Source of the DNA: Dehalogenimonas sp. W
GTDB lineage: Bacteria > Chloroflexota > Dehalococcoidia > Dehalococcoidales > Dehalococcoidaceae
Assembly: GCF_037094495.1 (NCBI RefSeq)
Contig: NZ_CP146612.1
Location: 1,612,001 to 1,676,000, forward strand
Length of the DNA: 64,000 nucleotides
Direction of reading: 5' to 3'
Below the pieces are notes generated by a model. The model worked only from the letters and a program-made list of their open reading frames with translations. It made no database searches and was not told the DNA's origin. The position numbers and the translations under genes were made by a program. Below are positions 17,667 through 27,674 of this stretch, piece after piece; the stretch's first letter is position 1, and each line of letters begins with the position of its first letter.

Positions 17667-18169
17667 TATTGAACTACCCCTTTTGAAATCCGGTGTTTGG
17701 TATATTCAATCAAACCACCGGATTGAATAATCTGACTCATAAAATCCGGGTACGGCTTGGCCTTGAAAACCAGATTCTTGTTGACATTGCGGACGGTGCC
17801 GGCTTCAAGGTCAATTTCCAATTCATCCCCGGCCTCGGTTGCGTCCACCGCTTCCTGGCTTTCCAGTAACGGCAGGCCGATATTTATGGCATTACGGAAA
17901 AAAATACGGGCGAAAGTGCCGGCGACCACCGCCGATACTCCGGCCGCCTTAATGGCGATGGGGGCGTGTTCCCGGGAAGAACCGCAACCGAAATTTGAGG
18001 TAGCCACGATGATATCGCCGGGCTTGACCTTTTTTACAAATTCCAGGTCAATGTCTTCCATGCAGTGCTTCGCCAATTCATCGGGAGCGGAAACGTTGAG
18101 GTAGCGCGCCGGAATTATGGCATCGGTATCCACGTTGGCACCGTATTTATGAACAACACCTTTCAGCAT
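17666..18169 (-). CDS. leuD: 3-isopropylmalate dehydratase small subunit
   Basis: Swivelling domain subunit of isopropylmalate isomerase, pairing with LeuC. The 167 residues include [16 protein letters not shown] and [19 protein letters not shown], both typical of the short LeuD of thermophiles, archaea and anaerobes. The ATG at 18169 has GGAGG upstream. In this operon it should serve both leucine and citramalate-derived isoleucine synthesis. Confidence 0.96.
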   Translation of the reverse strand: MLKGVVHKYGANVDTDAIIPARYLNVSAPDELAKHCMEDIDLEFVKKVKPGDIIVATSNFGCGSSREHAPIAIKAAGVSAVVAGTFARIFFRNAINIGLPLLESQEAVDATEAGDELEIDLEAGTVRNVNKNLVFKAKPYPDFMSQIIQSGGLIEYTKHRISKGVVQ

Positions 18170-18197
18170 GTAGCCTCCGTTAGTTTAATAATGAAAT

Positions 18198-19451
18198 TCA
18201 GGCCAGGGCGCCGGGTGATACAATCTTGCCCGCCAGGGCACTGGCGGCAGCAACGGCCGGGCTGGCCAGATATACCTCGCTCTGGGGGCTACCCATGCGG
18301 CCGACAAAATTACGGTTAGTAGTGGCCAGGCATTTTTCACCGGCGGCTAAAATACCCATATGACCGCCGAGACACGGGCCGCAGGTGGGCGTGGAAACGG
18401 CGCAGCCCGCCTGAATGAATACCTCAATATAACCTGCCCGCAAGGCATCAAGATACACTTGCTGTGAACCAGGGATGATGATACAACGCAAATTGGAATT
18501 AACCTTTTTGCCGTTCATAATACTGGCTGCGGCTTGCAGGTCCTCAAAGCGCCCGTTGGTACATGACCCGATGACCACCTGATCCAGATAAACCCGGCCG
18601 ACCTGGCTGACCGGTTTAACATTGGAAGGAAGATGCGGCAAGGCTACCTGGGGCTCCAGTTGAGAAACATCGTATTCATGTACCGCCTGATACTGAGCAT
18701 CGGCATCAGCTTCAAAAACCACCGGCTTCCGGTCACCCCGACCCCGGGCATAGGCGACGGCCTTTTTATCGGGCTGAAACAAACCGGCTTTGGCCCCGGC
18801 CTCAATGGCCATATTGGCCATGGTGAAGCGGCCTTCCATTGACAGCTTATCAATGGCTTCACCGCCGAATTCCATGGCGGCATAAAGCGCGCCGTCAACA
18901 CCGATCTGACCGATGGTGTAGAGAATCAGGTCTTTACCGCTGACGTATTTTGGCAGCTTGCCTTTGAAATTAAACTTAATGGTCGGCGGCACTTTCATCC
19001 AGATATCGCCGGTGGCCATGGCTGAGGCGATATCAGTGGAACCCATACCCGTGGCGAAAGCCCCCAGAGCCCCGTAAGTGCAGGTATGGGAATCCGCGCC
19101 GATGACAACGTCACCGGGCATGACCAGGCCTTTTTCATGCAGAATAACGTGCTCAATCCCCATTTGCCCGCATTCAAAGAAATTGACGCCCTGAGCGCGG
19201 GAAAATTCCCTTAATATCTTGGCCTGCTCGGCCGAAGCGATGTCCTTATTGGGCACGAAGTGATCCGGCACGAATACGATCTTCTTGGGATCAAACACCT
19301 TTTCCAGGCCGAATTTCCAAAACTCACGAATGGCAATCGGCGCCGTAATGTCGTTGGCCAGCACGACATCCACTTTAGCGCTGATAAACTCCCCGGGGGT
19401 CACATGGTCTTTACCGGCGTGGGCGGCCAGTATCTTTTCAGCTAGATTCAC
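18198..19451 (-). CDS. leuC: 3-isopropylmalate dehydratase large subunit
   Basis: Aconitase-family [4Fe-4S] enzyme that isomerises 2-isopropylmalate. The 417 residues have [20 protein letters not shown], the cluster cysteine in IGSCTNGR, and [17 protein letters not shown] with the two remaining ligands. The length fits the archaeal/bacterial short LeuC type. The start is GTG at 19451 with GGGAG 8 nt upstream, inside the end of the mgtC-like gene (14-bp overlap). Confidence 0.96.
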   Translation of the reverse strand: MNLAEKILAAHAGKDHVTPGEFISAKVDVVLANDITAPIAIREFWKFGLEKVFDPKKIVFVPDHFVPNKDIASAEQAKILREFSRAQGVNFFECGQMGIEHVILHEKGLVMPGDVVIGADSHTCTYGALGAFATGMGSTDIASAMATGDIWMKVPPTIKFNFKGKLPKYVSGKDLILYTIGQIGVDGALYAAMEFGGEAIDKLSMEGRFTMANMAIEAGAKAGLFQPDKKAVAYARGRGDRKPVVFEADADAQYQAVHEYDVSQLEPQVALPHLPSNVKPVSQVGRVYLDQVVIGSCTNGRFEDLQAAASIMNGKKVNSNLRCIIIPGSQQVYLDALRAGYIEVFIQAGCAVSTPTCGPCLGGHMGILAAGEKCLATTNRNFVGRMGSPQSEVYLASPAVAAASALAGKIVSPGALA

Positions 19452-19863
19452 TTTTATTACTCCCTTTATGGTTGGTGTGCGGCAGGATCAGCAACAACAA
19501 AATTAATATGGCGGTAGCTATAGCAATAAGATACATTCCGGCGCCGGCGGCAATACCGATGGCCGCGACCGCCCAGATGGTGGCCGCGGTGGTCATACCT
19601 TCAATAACGCCTTCGCCGCGGCGCATGATGGTGCCGGCCCCCAGGAAGCCGATTCCGGTCACGACATTGGCCGCGATACGGGCCGGGTCAGCGGCATCAA
19701 AGGCAAAGATGGAAACAACGGTGAAAAGCGCGGCGCCGAGCGAAATAAGCGCCAGCGTGCGTATCCCGGCAGATTTACCGGCGCTTTCCCGCTGCACGCC
19801 GACAACAGCGCCTAATACCGCTGCCAGAACCAACCTGATGACCATTTCCAGTTCATTTTCCAT
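19438..19863 (-). CDS. MgtC/SapB-family membrane protein, short form
   Basis: An integral membrane protein of 141 residues with about four hydrophobic segments. It carries the MgtC signatures [19 protein letters not shown] and [15 protein letters not shown]. Members affect magnesium adaptation or virulence elsewhere, but transport by them is not established. It lacks the C-terminal ACT-like soluble domain of full-length MgtC (around 225 residues). The ATG at 19863 has AAGG 8 nt upstream. It is oddly placed between leuA and leuC and overlaps leuC by 14 bp, so it is transcribed with the amino acid genes. Confidence 0.85.
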   Translation of the reverse strand: MENELEMVIRLVLAAVLGAVVGVQRESAGKSAGIRTLALISLGAALFTVVSIFAFDAADPARIAANVVTGIGFLGAGTIMRRGEGVIEGMTTAATIWAVAAIGIAAGAGMYLIAIATAILILLLLILPHTNHKGSNKSESS

Positions 19864-19873
19864 GAGCAATACC

Positions 19874-21409
19874 TTAATCAGTAGTGGTCGGCAAGCCGTT
19901 AAGTTTAAATGCCAACAACCGGTTTAACGCGTTCATATAGGCTTTGGCACTGGAGACAATGATGTCGGTGTCCGAGCCGCGCCCCGAATAGGAAACGCCT
20001 TCGCTTTCAATGCGGATGAACACCTCTCCGATGGCATCAATGCCGGCGGTGATAGAGGTAACCGAAAACTCGGTTAACCGGTTAGGCACACCGACCAGGC
20101 GGTTAATGGCTTTATAGACCGCGTCCACCGGACCGGTACCCAGAGCGGCGTCTTCCAGAATGACGCCTTCAGGTCCAATCAGACGGACCGCAGCGGTAGG
20201 CACACCCCGGTCACCGCAGGTTACCTGAAGCCGGTCTAAATGGTAGGCTTCAACCACCGTCCGCTGTTCTTCAGCGACGATTGATTCCAAATCCCGGTCG
20301 GCCACTTCCTTCTTCTTGTCCGCCAGTTCCTTGAAAGCATTAAAGGCCCGGTCAAAGTCGGCTTCTGAAAGGTTATAGCCTAATTCCGCCAGGCGTTCCT
20401 TAAAAGCGTGCCGTCCGGACAGCTTACCCAACACCAGACTGGAAGACGGCACGCCCACGGAATGCGGGTCCATAATCTCGTAGGTTTTGGGCATCTTGAT
20501 GACGCCATCCTGGTGAATGCCCGATTGATGGCGGAAGGCATTGGCTCCGACAACCGCCTTATTCGGCTGAACAGAAAAACCGGTCCGCTGGCTCACCAGC
20601 CGTGAGGTCGGATAAATCAGCTCGGAGTTGATGGAGGTAGTGACGTCATAGTAATCCGGGCGGGTACGAATAGCCATGACGACTTCTTCCAGCGCGGCGT
20701 TGCCGGCGCGTTCTCCGATGCCGTTTATAGTGCATTCCACCTGCCGGGCGCCATGACGTACCGCTTCCATGCTGTTGGCAACCGAAAAACCCAGGTCATC
20801 ATGGCAATGAACGCTGATAACAGCCCGGTCAATATTTCTGACGTGGGTAAAAATATTCTGAATCAGGCCGCCGAATTCGTGCGGCATGGCATAACCCACG
20901 GTGTCAGGTATATTCAGGGTGGTGGCGCCGGCGTCAATGACAGCCTCCAGCAACTCGTACAGAAACTCCGGGTCCGAGCGTGAAGCGTCCATCGGGGAAA
21001 ATTCAATATCGGACAGATAGCCTTTGGCCCGGGCGACCATATCTCTGGCCAGCTGCAGGACTTCACCGCGGTTTTTCTTCAGCTGGTGCACCATGTGAAC
21101 CTCGGAAGCCGAGATAAATACATGGATACGGGGAGCGACCGCGTCCTTCAAGGCCTCATAAGCCCGGTCTATGTCTTTGGCATTAGCCCGCGCCAAACCG
21201 CAGACGGTGCAATTCTTGATTTCACCGGCAACGCGCTTGACGGCTTCAAAATCGCCGGGCGAAGTAACCGGGAAGCCGGCTTCAATGACGTCAACACCGA
21301 GCAGGTCAAGCGCCCGGGCGATCTCCAGTTTTTCCTGAATGTTCAGGGCTGCGCCGGCTGCCTGTTCGCCGTCCCGCAGCGTAGTATCAAAAATCTTTAA
21401 CTTGTCCAT
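19874..21409 (-). CDS. leuA: 2-isopropylmalate synthase
   Basis: Condenses 2-oxoisovalerate with acetyl-CoA, the first committed leucine step. The 511 residues have [41 protein letters not shown] and [10 protein letters not shown], then the C-terminal allosteric domain for leucine feedback (from about residue 390). ATG at 21409 with GGAGG about 11 nt upstream. It follows ilvC after a 130-nt gap that contains two inverted repeats. Confidence 0.96.
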   Translation of the reverse strand: MDKLKIFDTTLRDGEQAAGAALNIQEKLEIARALDLLGVDVIEAGFPVTSPGDFEAVKRVAGEIKNCTVCGLARANAKDIDRAYEALKDAVAPRIHVFISASEVHMVHQLKKNRGEVLQLARDMVARAKGYLSDIEFSPMDASRSDPEFLYELLEAVIDAGATTLNIPDTVGYAMPHEFGGLIQNIFTHVRNIDRAVISVHCHDDLGFSVANSMEAVRHGARQVECTINGIGERAGNAALEEVVMAIRTRPDYYDVTTSINSELIYPTSRLVSQRTGFSVQPNKAVVGANAFRHQSGIHQDGVIKMPKTYEIMDPHSVGVPSSSLVLGKLSGRHAFKERLAELGYNLSEADFDRAFNAFKELADKKKEVADRDLESIVAEEQRTVVEAYHLDRLQVTCGDRGVPTAAVRLIGPEGVILEDAALGTGPVDAVYKAINRLVGVPNRLTEFSVTSITAGIDAIGEVFIRIESEGVSYSGRGSDTDIIVSSAKAYMNALNRLLAFKLNGLPTTTD

Positions 21410-21431
21410 TTATCCGGAATCCTCCTAAAAT

Positions 21432-21481
21432 CGTTATTTTCAGATAACGGCTACCCCTCCTCCTGCCAGGAAGAGGGGTAA
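21432..21481 (-). promoter_or_regulatory. Paired hairpins in the ilvC-leuA gap
   Basis: On the minus strand, TACCCCTCTTCCTGG and CAGGAGGAGGGGTA (21451-21480) form a long stem. It is followed by the smaller GTTAT/ATAAC hairpin near 21434-21449. No U-run follows, so this is more likely an RNA processing or stability element than a terminator. Confidence 0.45.
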
Positions 21482-21539
21482 ATAAGGATGAGAAGATTCC
21501 GGGATAAATATTTCATGCGTTTCAGACTTTCAATGCCGC

Positions 21540-22541
21540 TTATTTTTTAGGTTTGTTCAGCCAGCTCATCATACCGCGCAGCTGCTCGCCGACGATTTCA
21601 ATGGGATGGGTGGCCTCAATACGCCTGGTGGCGTTGAAGTGAGGCTTGCCGGCCTGATTTTCCAGTATCCATTCGCGGGCGAAAGTGCCGTCCTGAATCT
21701 CGGTCAGTACCCGCCACATTTCATCTTTGGTTTCATCGGTGATGATGCGCGGACCGGTAACGTAGTCGCCGTACTCTGCGGTGTCGCTGACCGAATAACG
21801 CATATAGCGCAAGCCGCCGCGGTACATCAGGTCAACAATCAGCTTAAGTTCATGCAGACACTCAAAATAGGCGACTTCCGGCTGATACCCGGCTTCAACC
21901 AGTGTTTCAAATCCGGCTTTCACCAGGGCAGCGGTCCCACCGCAAAGAACTGCCTGTTCACCGAAAAGGTCGGTTTCGGTTTCTTCCGCGAAAGTGGTTT
22001 CTAAAACACCGGCCCGGGCCGCGCCGATACCGGAGGCATAGGCCAGCGCGGTGTCATGGGCTTTACCGCTGGCATTCTGAAACACGGCGATGAGCGCCGG
22101 CACGCCGGCACCTTCAGTATAAACCTGACGAACCATGTGACCGGGTCCCTTGGGAGCGATCATGGCGACGTCTATATTATCCGGCGGCAGTATCTGGTCA
22201 AAATGAATGTTAAAGCCGTGGGCAAACATCAAAGTCATGCCGGGCTTCAAATTAGGTTCAACGTCTTCCCGGTAGATTTTGGCCTGAACCTGATCCGGGG
22301 CCAGAATCATGAGAATATCAGATTTTTTAGCGGTTTCAGCGTTGGAGAAGACCTGAAAGCCGTCTTCCCCGGCCTGAGTGCAGGTGGGGGATTTGGGCCG
22401 TCCGCCGATAATGACGTTGAAACCACTGTCCCGCAAATTCTGTGCGTGGGCGTGTCCCTGACTGCCGTAGCCGATAATACCAATTACCTTATCCTTGAGC
22501 AGCTCGGGGTTGCAATCTTTTTCGTAATAAATGGTAGCCAT
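21540..22541 (-). CDS. ilvC: Ketol-acid reductoisomerase
   Basis: Class I enzyme that isomerises and reduces acetolactate or acetohydroxybutyrate using NAD(P)H. The 333 residues contain [17 protein letters not shown] for nucleotide binding, PKGPGHMVR, the metal ligands in [13 protein letters not shown], and the C-terminal knotted domain ([10 protein letters not shown] end). GRPKS after the Rossmann loop leaves the cofactor preference open. ATG at 22541 with GGAG upstream; 11 nt after ilvN. Confidence 0.97.
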   Translation of the reverse strand: MATIYYEKDCNPELLKDKVIGIIGYGSQGHAHAQNLRDSGFNVIIGGRPKSPTCTQAGEDGFQVFSNAETAKKSDILMILAPDQVQAKIYREDVEPNLKPGMTLMFAHGFNIHFDQILPPDNIDVAMIAPKGPGHMVRQVYTEGAGVPALIAVFQNASGKAHDTALAYASGIGAARAGVLETTFAEETETDLFGEQAVLCGGTAALVKAGFETLVEAGYQPEVAYFECLHELKLIVDLMYRGGLRYMRYSVSDTAEYGDYVTGPRIITDETKDEMWRVLTEIQDGTFAREWILENQAGKPHFNATRRIEATHPIEIVGEQLRGMMSWLNKPKK

Positions 22542-22552
22542 TTTTTCTCCTA

Positions 22553-23074
22553 TTATTTTTCTGATTCAACGTCGGTGCGACGATTCACCTGGTCGCCGCG
22601 AGGCATGGCAATACGCCCGGTGCGGGTCATTTCCATGATGCCAAAGGGCTTGAGTAGATTATACAGGGAATCTACTTTTTCCTCATCTCCGGTGGCTTCA
22701 ACCATGACGGAACCGGCGGAAACATCAACAATTTTGGCCCGGAAGATATCCACTATCTGCATGATTTCCGAACGATTTTCCGCAGTGGCCTTGACTTTAA
22801 TTAAAGCCAGTTCGCGGGTTACGATGTCCTGAGACGTAATATCCTGAACGCGGATGACATCAATTATTTTTTCTACCTGTTTGCGAATCTGTTCTACCTG
22901 GGTGGTGGTTCCTTCAGCCACGATGGTCATGCGGGACAGATGCGGGGTTTCTGAGTGGCCGACAGCGATAGAGTCTATGTTAAAACCGCGGCGGCGGAAC
23001 AGACTGGCCATGCGGTTCAGGACACCGGGACGGTCAGCAACCAGAGCGACAATAGTATGTTTGGCGGCAGCCAT
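22553..23074 (-). CDS. ilvN: Acetolactate synthase small (regulatory) subunit
   Basis: Regulatory subunit that confers valine feedback on IlvB. The 173 residues begin with the ACT domain ([21 protein letters not shown] and [11 protein letters not shown]), followed by the C-terminal regulatory domain. The ATG at 23074 overlaps the ilvB stop (TGATG), and AAGGAGG lies just upstream, so it is translationally coupled to ilvB. Confidence 0.95.
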   Translation of the reverse strand: MAAAKHTIVALVADRPGVLNRMASLFRRRGFNIDSIAVGHSETPHLSRMTIVAEGTTTQVEQIRKQVEKIIDVIRVQDITSQDIVTRELALIKVKATAENRSEIMQIVDIFRAKIVDVSAGSVMVEATGDEEKVDSLYNLLKPFGIMEMTRTGRIAMPRGDQVNRRTDVESEK

Positions 23075-24762
23075 CAGCAAGCCTCCTTTTTGGGCTCATG
23101 AAGAATATTGTTTATGCCGGCACCGGGCGGCACCATCGGATACACATTTTCCTCCGGCTCAATGATAAAATTCAAAATGAACGGCCCGTCGGTCGCGGCC
23201 GCCTGTTCAATGGCTGCTTCCACTTCGGCTTTACAGGTGACGTTTCTGGCCGGAATGCTGTAACCATCAGATATTTTAATAAAATCAGGGCACCACAGCG
23301 GCGTAGCTGAATAGTTGTGGTCGTAAAAAAGTTCCTGCCACTGACGCACCATGCCTAAAAAGCCGTTGTTCAGAATGGCGATCTTGACCGGGGCGTTTTC
23401 CTGACGAATAGTGCCAAGTTCCTGAATAGTCATCTGGATGCTGCCGTCACCGGCGATGCACCACACCGGTTCACCCGGCAATCCAACCTGTGCGCCGAAG
23501 GCGGCCGGCAACTCAAAGCCCATGGTGCCCAAGCCTCCGGAAGTAATAAAGCTGTTTGGTTTATCGTAGTAATAATGCAGGGCGGCAAACATCTGATGCT
23601 GCCCGACTCCGGTGACTATGGTAGCTTGGCCCTGGGTCTTTTCCCAGATTTTGCGGATAACGTACTGCGGCAGGATAGTGTCGGATTCCCGGATTTCCAC
23701 GCCTGACGGGTATTCTTTTTTCCAACCGTTTATCCTGCTCAACCAATCTGAATGGTCGCCGGGGGCAATCTCTTTATTCAGTTCAAGGAGAACGGTCCTG
23801 ACGTCACCGACGATGGGGACGTCCACTTTAACGTTCTTGCCGACTTCGGCGGGGTCAATATCAATATGCACCACTTTTGCTGACGGGGCAAAGGCACTGA
23901 TCTTGCCGGTGGCCCGGTCATCAAACCGCATGCCGATGGCAATAATCAGGTCAGAGTCAGTCACCGCCATATTGGCACAAGCCAGGCCGTGCATGCCCAA
24001 CATCCCCAGCGAAAGTTCATGGGTTTCCGGAAAGCTGGAAATACCCAAAAGCGTGGTGATTACCGGAATATTGGTGGTTTCAGCCAGTTGCCGCAATTCC
24101 TTGTAAGCGCCGGAGATACGGACGCCGTGGCCGGCGATAATCACCGGTTTTGAGGCCTCGCCAATCAGCTTGACGGCCTTTTTTACCTGAAGCTGATTAC
24201 CGGCTCTGGTGGGTTTGTAACCCGGCAGATGGACTTTGGAGGGATAATGAAATTCAGCGGCCGCCTGCTGGATGTCGCGCGGCAGATCTATCAACACCGG
24301 GCCGGGACGACCGGTACCGGCGATGTAAAAAGCCTCTTTAATGGTCCGCGCCAGGTCATTGACATCGGTGACCAGATAATTATGTTTGGTTATCGGTAAC
24401 GTGATGCCGGTAATGTCTGCTTCCTGGAAGGCGTCCCGGCCGATCATCGCCATGGGTACCTGGCCGGTGATGGCCACCATTGGAATAGAATCAATGTAAG
24501 CATTGGCCAAACCGGTCACCAGATTGGTGGCCCCGGGGCCGGAAGTTGCCAGACAAACGCCGACCTTGCCGGTAACCCGGGCATAGGCATCAGCGGCGTG
24601 GACCGCACCCTGTTCATGGCGAACCAGAATATGCCGCAGTTTCGGATAATCAGTCAGCGTGTGATATAAAGGCAATACCTGCCCGCCGGGGTAGCCGAAG
24701 ATGACTTCAACGCCCTCTTTCAACAGGCTTTCGCATAAAATCTCTGAACCGGTTTGCTTCAT
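23074..24762 (-). CDS. ilvB: Acetolactate synthase large subunit
   Basis: Thiamine-diphosphate enzyme that makes acetolactate and acetohydroxybutyrate. The 562 residues show the catalytic Glu region (GYPGGQVLPLYHTL), RHEQGAVHAADAYAR, the FAD-binding middle domain, and the ThDP motif beginning GDGSIQMTIQELGTI and ending with ILNNGFLGMVRQWQ. It begins 10 nt after ilvD and is followed by its regulatory subunit. Confidence 0.97.
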   Translation of the reverse strand: MKQTGSEILCESLLKEGVEVIFGYPGGQVLPLYHTLTDYPKLRHILVRHEQGAVHAADAYARVTGKVGVCLATSGPGATNLVTGLANAYIDSIPMVAITGQVPMAMIGRDAFQEADITGITLPITKHNYLVTDVNDLARTIKEAFYIAGTGRPGPVLIDLPRDIQQAAAEFHYPSKVHLPGYKPTRAGNQLQVKKAVKLIGEASKPVIIAGHGVRISGAYKELRQLAETTNIPVITTLLGISSFPETHELSLGMLGMHGLACANMAVTDSDLIIAIGMRFDDRATGKISAFAPSAKVVHIDIDPAEVGKNVKVDVPIVGDVRTVLLELNKEIAPGDHSDWLSRINGWKKEYPSGVEIRESDTILPQYVIRKIWEKTQGQATIVTGVGQHQMFAALHYYYDKPNSFITSGGLGTMGFELPAAFGAQVGLPGEPVWCIAGDGSIQMTIQELGTIRQENAPVKIAILNNGFLGMVRQWQELFYDHNYSATPLWCPDFIKISDGYSIPARNVTCKAEVEAAIEQAAATDGPFILNFIIEPEENVYPMVPPGAGINNILHEPKKEAC

Positions 24763-24771
24763 CTTGTGCTC

Positions 24772-26439
24772 CTAATCGGTAAAAACCGCCCCGCGGCTGG
24801 CGGAACTGACCCTTGAGGCGTAGCGTTTCAAATAGCCGGAGTTAACCCTGGCCTGAAATACCGGGAGGCGTGATAATCTCAATTTGATTTCCTCATCGCT
24901 CAGCCGGACATTAAGCTGGTGCAAGGGAATGTTTATGTCTACAATGTCCCCTTCCTGCAGCGCGGCTAAAGGTCCGCCCAACGCGGCTTCCGGAGCGGCA
25001 TGGCCGATAGCCGCACCGCGAGTGGCGCCGGAGAAACGGCCATCGGTTATCAGTGCAACCTCTTTATCCAAACCCATGCCGGACAGCATTGAAGTTGGAG
25101 TCAGCATTTCACGCATGCCGGGACCGCCCCGCGGCCCTTCATAGCGGATAATCACGATATCACCGGACTTCACTTTACCCGATTTAATACCATCGGTAGC
25201 GGCTTCTTCCGACTCAAATATGCAGGCCGGACCGGTATGCACCATCATCTCCGCGGCGACGGCCGAACGCTTAACCACGGCCCCTTCCGGGGCTAAATTA
25301 CCGAACAATATAGCAATACCGCCGGTGGCGGCTACCGGGTTTTTCAGCGAGCGGATTACCTGTCCGTCAGCCGGAATGGCTTCTTTTAAAACATCCCCGA
25401 GAATGCCGCCAAAGACACTCCGGGTATCCAGGTGCAGGAAGCCGTGCAGTTCCCGCATTACGGCCGGAATGCCGCCAGCCGCATCAAGGTCTTCAATGTG
25501 GTCATCACCGGCCGGCCGGATACGGCACAGGCACGGTGTTTTGTCGCTTATTTCGTTAATCCGGCTTAAAGGGTATTCAATACCGGCTTCATGAGCAATG
25601 GCGGTCAGGTGCAGCACTGAATTGCTGCTGCCGCCCAGCGCCACATCAACCACAAAGGCATTATCAATGGCTTTTTTGGTAATAATCTCCCGCGGCCGGA
25701 GGTCCTCGGCGATCAATCGTAAAATAGTCTCTCCGGCTTGCTGGGCCAGGGCGCGGCGGCGGCTGTCAACGGCCGGGATGGTGCCGTTACCCGGCAGGCC
25801 GATACCCAAAACCTCGGTCAGGCAATTCATGGTGTTGGCCGTAAACAGCCCGGAGCAGGAACCGCAACCGGGACAGGCCGCGGCCTCAACTGATTCCAAT
25901 TCTTCAGCCGATACGGTGCCCTTGACGAAGCCGCCTACGGCTTCAAAAACTGAGCTCAGATCAACCGCCTTAACCTGGCCGTCTTTATGGAGACGCCCGG
26001 CCAGCATCGGCCCGCCGCTGACAAATACGGCCGGAATATTCAACCTGACCGCGGCCATCAGCATGCCGGGAATGACTTTATCACAATTAGGAATAAACAC
26101 CAGACCGTCAAAGGCATGTGCCCGGGCCATAACCTCTACCGTATCGGTAATCAGTTCCCGGGAAGCGAGGCTGTACTTCATGCCGTCATGATTCATGGCC
26201 AGACCATCGCAGACTGCAATGGTGTTGAACTCAAACGGGACGCCGCCGGCCTGGGTGACGCCCTTTTTGACCGCATCAGCTATATCCCGAAGATGCTGAT
26301 GCCCCGGCACTATTTCAGTGAAACTGTTGACAATGCCGATAAAAGGCTTTTTGAAATCCGCCGGAGCTACACCGAGCGACCGCAGCAAGGCGCGATGGGG
26401 TGCGCGTTCAACACCGGTTTTTATGGAATCACTGTTCAT
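24772..26439 (-). CDS. ilvD: Dihydroxy-acid dehydratase
   Basis: Fe-S dehydratase for the penultimate step of valine and isoleucine synthesis. The 555 residues include [16 protein letters not shown] and [18 protein letters not shown] (cluster ligands), [15 protein letters not shown] and [10 protein letters not shown]. Its ATG at 26439 overlaps the stop of a short leader frame (ATGA), and a terminator-like hairpin lies just upstream. First structural gene of a ten-gene branched-chain operon that runs to cimA. Confidence 0.96.
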   Translation of the reverse strand: MNSDSIKTGVERAPHRALLRSLGVAPADFKKPFIGIVNSFTEIVPGHQHLRDIADAVKKGVTQAGGVPFEFNTIAVCDGLAMNHDGMKYSLASRELITDTVEVMARAHAFDGLVFIPNCDKVIPGMLMAAVRLNIPAVFVSGGPMLAGRLHKDGQVKAVDLSSVFEAVGGFVKGTVSAEELESVEAAACPGCGSCSGLFTANTMNCLTEVLGIGLPGNGTIPAVDSRRRALAQQAGETILRLIAEDLRPREIITKKAIDNAFVVDVALGGSSNSVLHLTAIAHEAGIEYPLSRINEISDKTPCLCRIRPAGDDHIEDLDAAGGIPAVMRELHGFLHLDTRSVFGGILGDVLKEAIPADGQVIRSLKNPVAATGGIAILFGNLAPEGAVVKRSAVAAEMMVHTGPACIFESEEAATDGIKSGKVKSGDIVIIRYEGPRGGPGMREMLTPTSMLSGMGLDKEVALITDGRFSGATRGAAIGHAAPEAALGGPLAALQEGDIVDINIPLHQLNVRLSDEEIKLRLSRLPVFQARVNSGYLKRYASRVSSASRGAVFTD

Positions 26440-26524
26440 ACGGGCCGCCTAACTAAAAACCGTCCTGAGGGGGACGGGTAAAAATAGTACATCTAACCTT
26501 ATCACAGGCACGATAATTTATCAA
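26436..26524 (-). promoter_or_regulatory. ilvD leader: promoter-like boxes, 18-codon leader frame and attenuator-like hairpin
   Basis: On the minus strand, TTGATA (26519-26524) precedes a weak -10 (TAAGGT at 26496-26501, or GATAAG at 26498-26503). A frame of 18 codons (26492 to 26436, [18 protein letters not shown]) has AAGGT just upstream, and its TGA overlaps the ilvD ATG. The hairpin CCGTCC/GGACGG (26460-26477), followed by TTTTT (26455-26459), lies inside this frame and looks like a terminator. Attenuation is plausible, but the frame is not enriched in Leu, Ile or Val codons. Confidence 0.5.
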
Positions 26525-26545
26525 GGAAATACGATTAAAATCCGG

Positions 26546-26977
26546 TTAACGGCAGGCGGAAATCTTATCAATGCGCCGCTGATGACGCCCGCCTTCAAAT
26601 TCGGTGTTTATGAATACGGTGAGCACTTCCAAATTAAGGTCGTCACCGTTAAGCTCGCCCAGGCACAGAATATTGGCGTCGTTATGACGCCGGGTCAGCT
26701 CAGCGTATTCCGTCTGGTAGCAGAGGGCCGCTCTGGCGCCGGGGTATTTGTTGGCCGTCATGCTCATGCCGATGCCGGTGCCGCAAATGAGAACCCCCCG
26801 GTCGGCGTCATCGTTGACCACCTTTGAGGCGACCAGGTGGCCGAAATCGGGATAATCAGCAGATTCCGCACTGTCGGTGCCGAAGTCGTAAACTTCGTGG
26901 CCCTGTGCGCTCAGTAAAGCCGTGATTTTAACTTTTAACCCATATCCGCGGTGGTCATTACCGATAGCAATTTTCAT
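26546..26977 (-). CDS. rpiB: Ribose-5-phosphate isomerase B
   Basis: Interconverts ribose-5-phosphate and ribulose-5-phosphate. The 143 residues carry GNDHRGYGLK at the N-terminus, the catalytic-cysteine loop GVLICGTGIGMSMTANK, and RRHNDANILCLG. This is the RpiB/LacA-LacB fold. It overlaps nothing and follows the YrdC-family gene by 6 nt on the minus strand, so both are probably one transcript ending before the ilvD promoter. Confidence 0.95.
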   Translation of the reverse strand: MKIAIGNDHRGYGLKVKITALLSAQGHEVYDFGTDSAESADYPDFGHLVASKVVNDDADRGVLICGTGIGMSMTANKYPGARAALCYQTEYAELTRRHNDANILCLGELNGDDLNLEVLTVFINTEFEGGRHQRRIDKISACR

Positions 26978-26983
26978 AAAATC

Positions 26984-27604
26984 CTACTTGTAGAAATTTT
27001 CCAATTCTTCCCGTTCAACTGCGCCTTCCCGGACGATGGCCGGAGGATCTGAAGTCAGGTCAATAATGGTGGATTCTTTGCCCCCCGGACAGGAACCGCC
27101 GTCAAGGACAAAATCCACCAGATGACCGATTTGGGCCGATACCTCACCGGCGGTGCAGACGCTGCCGTGCCCGCTCAAGTTGGCGCTGGTGCCGGTCAGC
27201 GGGGCGCCGCAGGCTTTAATCAAGTACAAAGGCAACGTATGACCCGGAATACGTACAGCCACGGTGTCCCGGTCGCCGGTGACAATATCAGGCACTTCCG
27301 AAGTTTTCTTTAATATTACCGTCAGCCCGCCGGGCATGAATCTCCTGACCAGGCGGTCAGCCAGCGGCGTCATCTCAGCTACCTGTCTCATCTGAATGGT
27401 ATCGGCAACGAGCACAGGCAACGCCTTGGTGGTTTCGCGACCTTTGATATCAAAAATACGGCTGACGGCTGCCGGAAATTTGATGGAGGCCGCCAGGCAA
27501 TAAACCGTATCGGTCGGAAAAGCCACTACCCCGCCGCCCTTAATAATTGCCACTGCCCGCGCCAAAGCACCGGGGGTGGAGTTGTTGGAAAATTCCGCTG
27601 TCAT
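26984..27604 (-). CDS. Sua5/YciO/YrdC-family threonylcarbamoyl-AMP synthase
   Basis: Makes threonylcarbamoyl-AMP from threonine, bicarbonate and ATP for the t6A modification of tRNAs reading ANN codons. The 206 residues cover only the YrdC domain: VVAFPTDTVYCLAAS, IKGRETTKALPVLV, VAVRIPGH, LTGTSANLSG. The additional Sua5 C-terminal domain is absent, so TsaC-like is the better description. ATG at 27604 with TATACT about 20 nt upstream on the minus strand. Divergent from guaA, with about 70 bp between them. Confidence 0.9.
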   Translation of the reverse strand: MTAEFSNNSTPGALARAVAIIKGGGVVAFPTDTVYCLAASIKFPAAVSRIFDIKGRETTKALPVLVADTIQMRQVAEMTPLADRLVRRFMPGGLTVILKKTSEVPDIVTGDRDTVAVRIPGHTLPLYLIKACGAPLTGTSANLSGHGSVCTAGEVSAQIGHLVDFVLDGGSCPGGKESTIIDLTSDPPAIVREGAVEREELENFYK

Positions 27605-27674
27605 ACTTTATGTCTACCTAAAGTATATATCTTGACGCTAGTATATCAGAATGATAATCTTTTATACTATTAAC

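Noticed and set aside
24772-26439. Possible T-box for the branched-chain operon upstream of ilvD
   Set aside because: Only about 100 bp separate ilvD from rpiB, and the T-box core sequence is absent, unlike at trpB.
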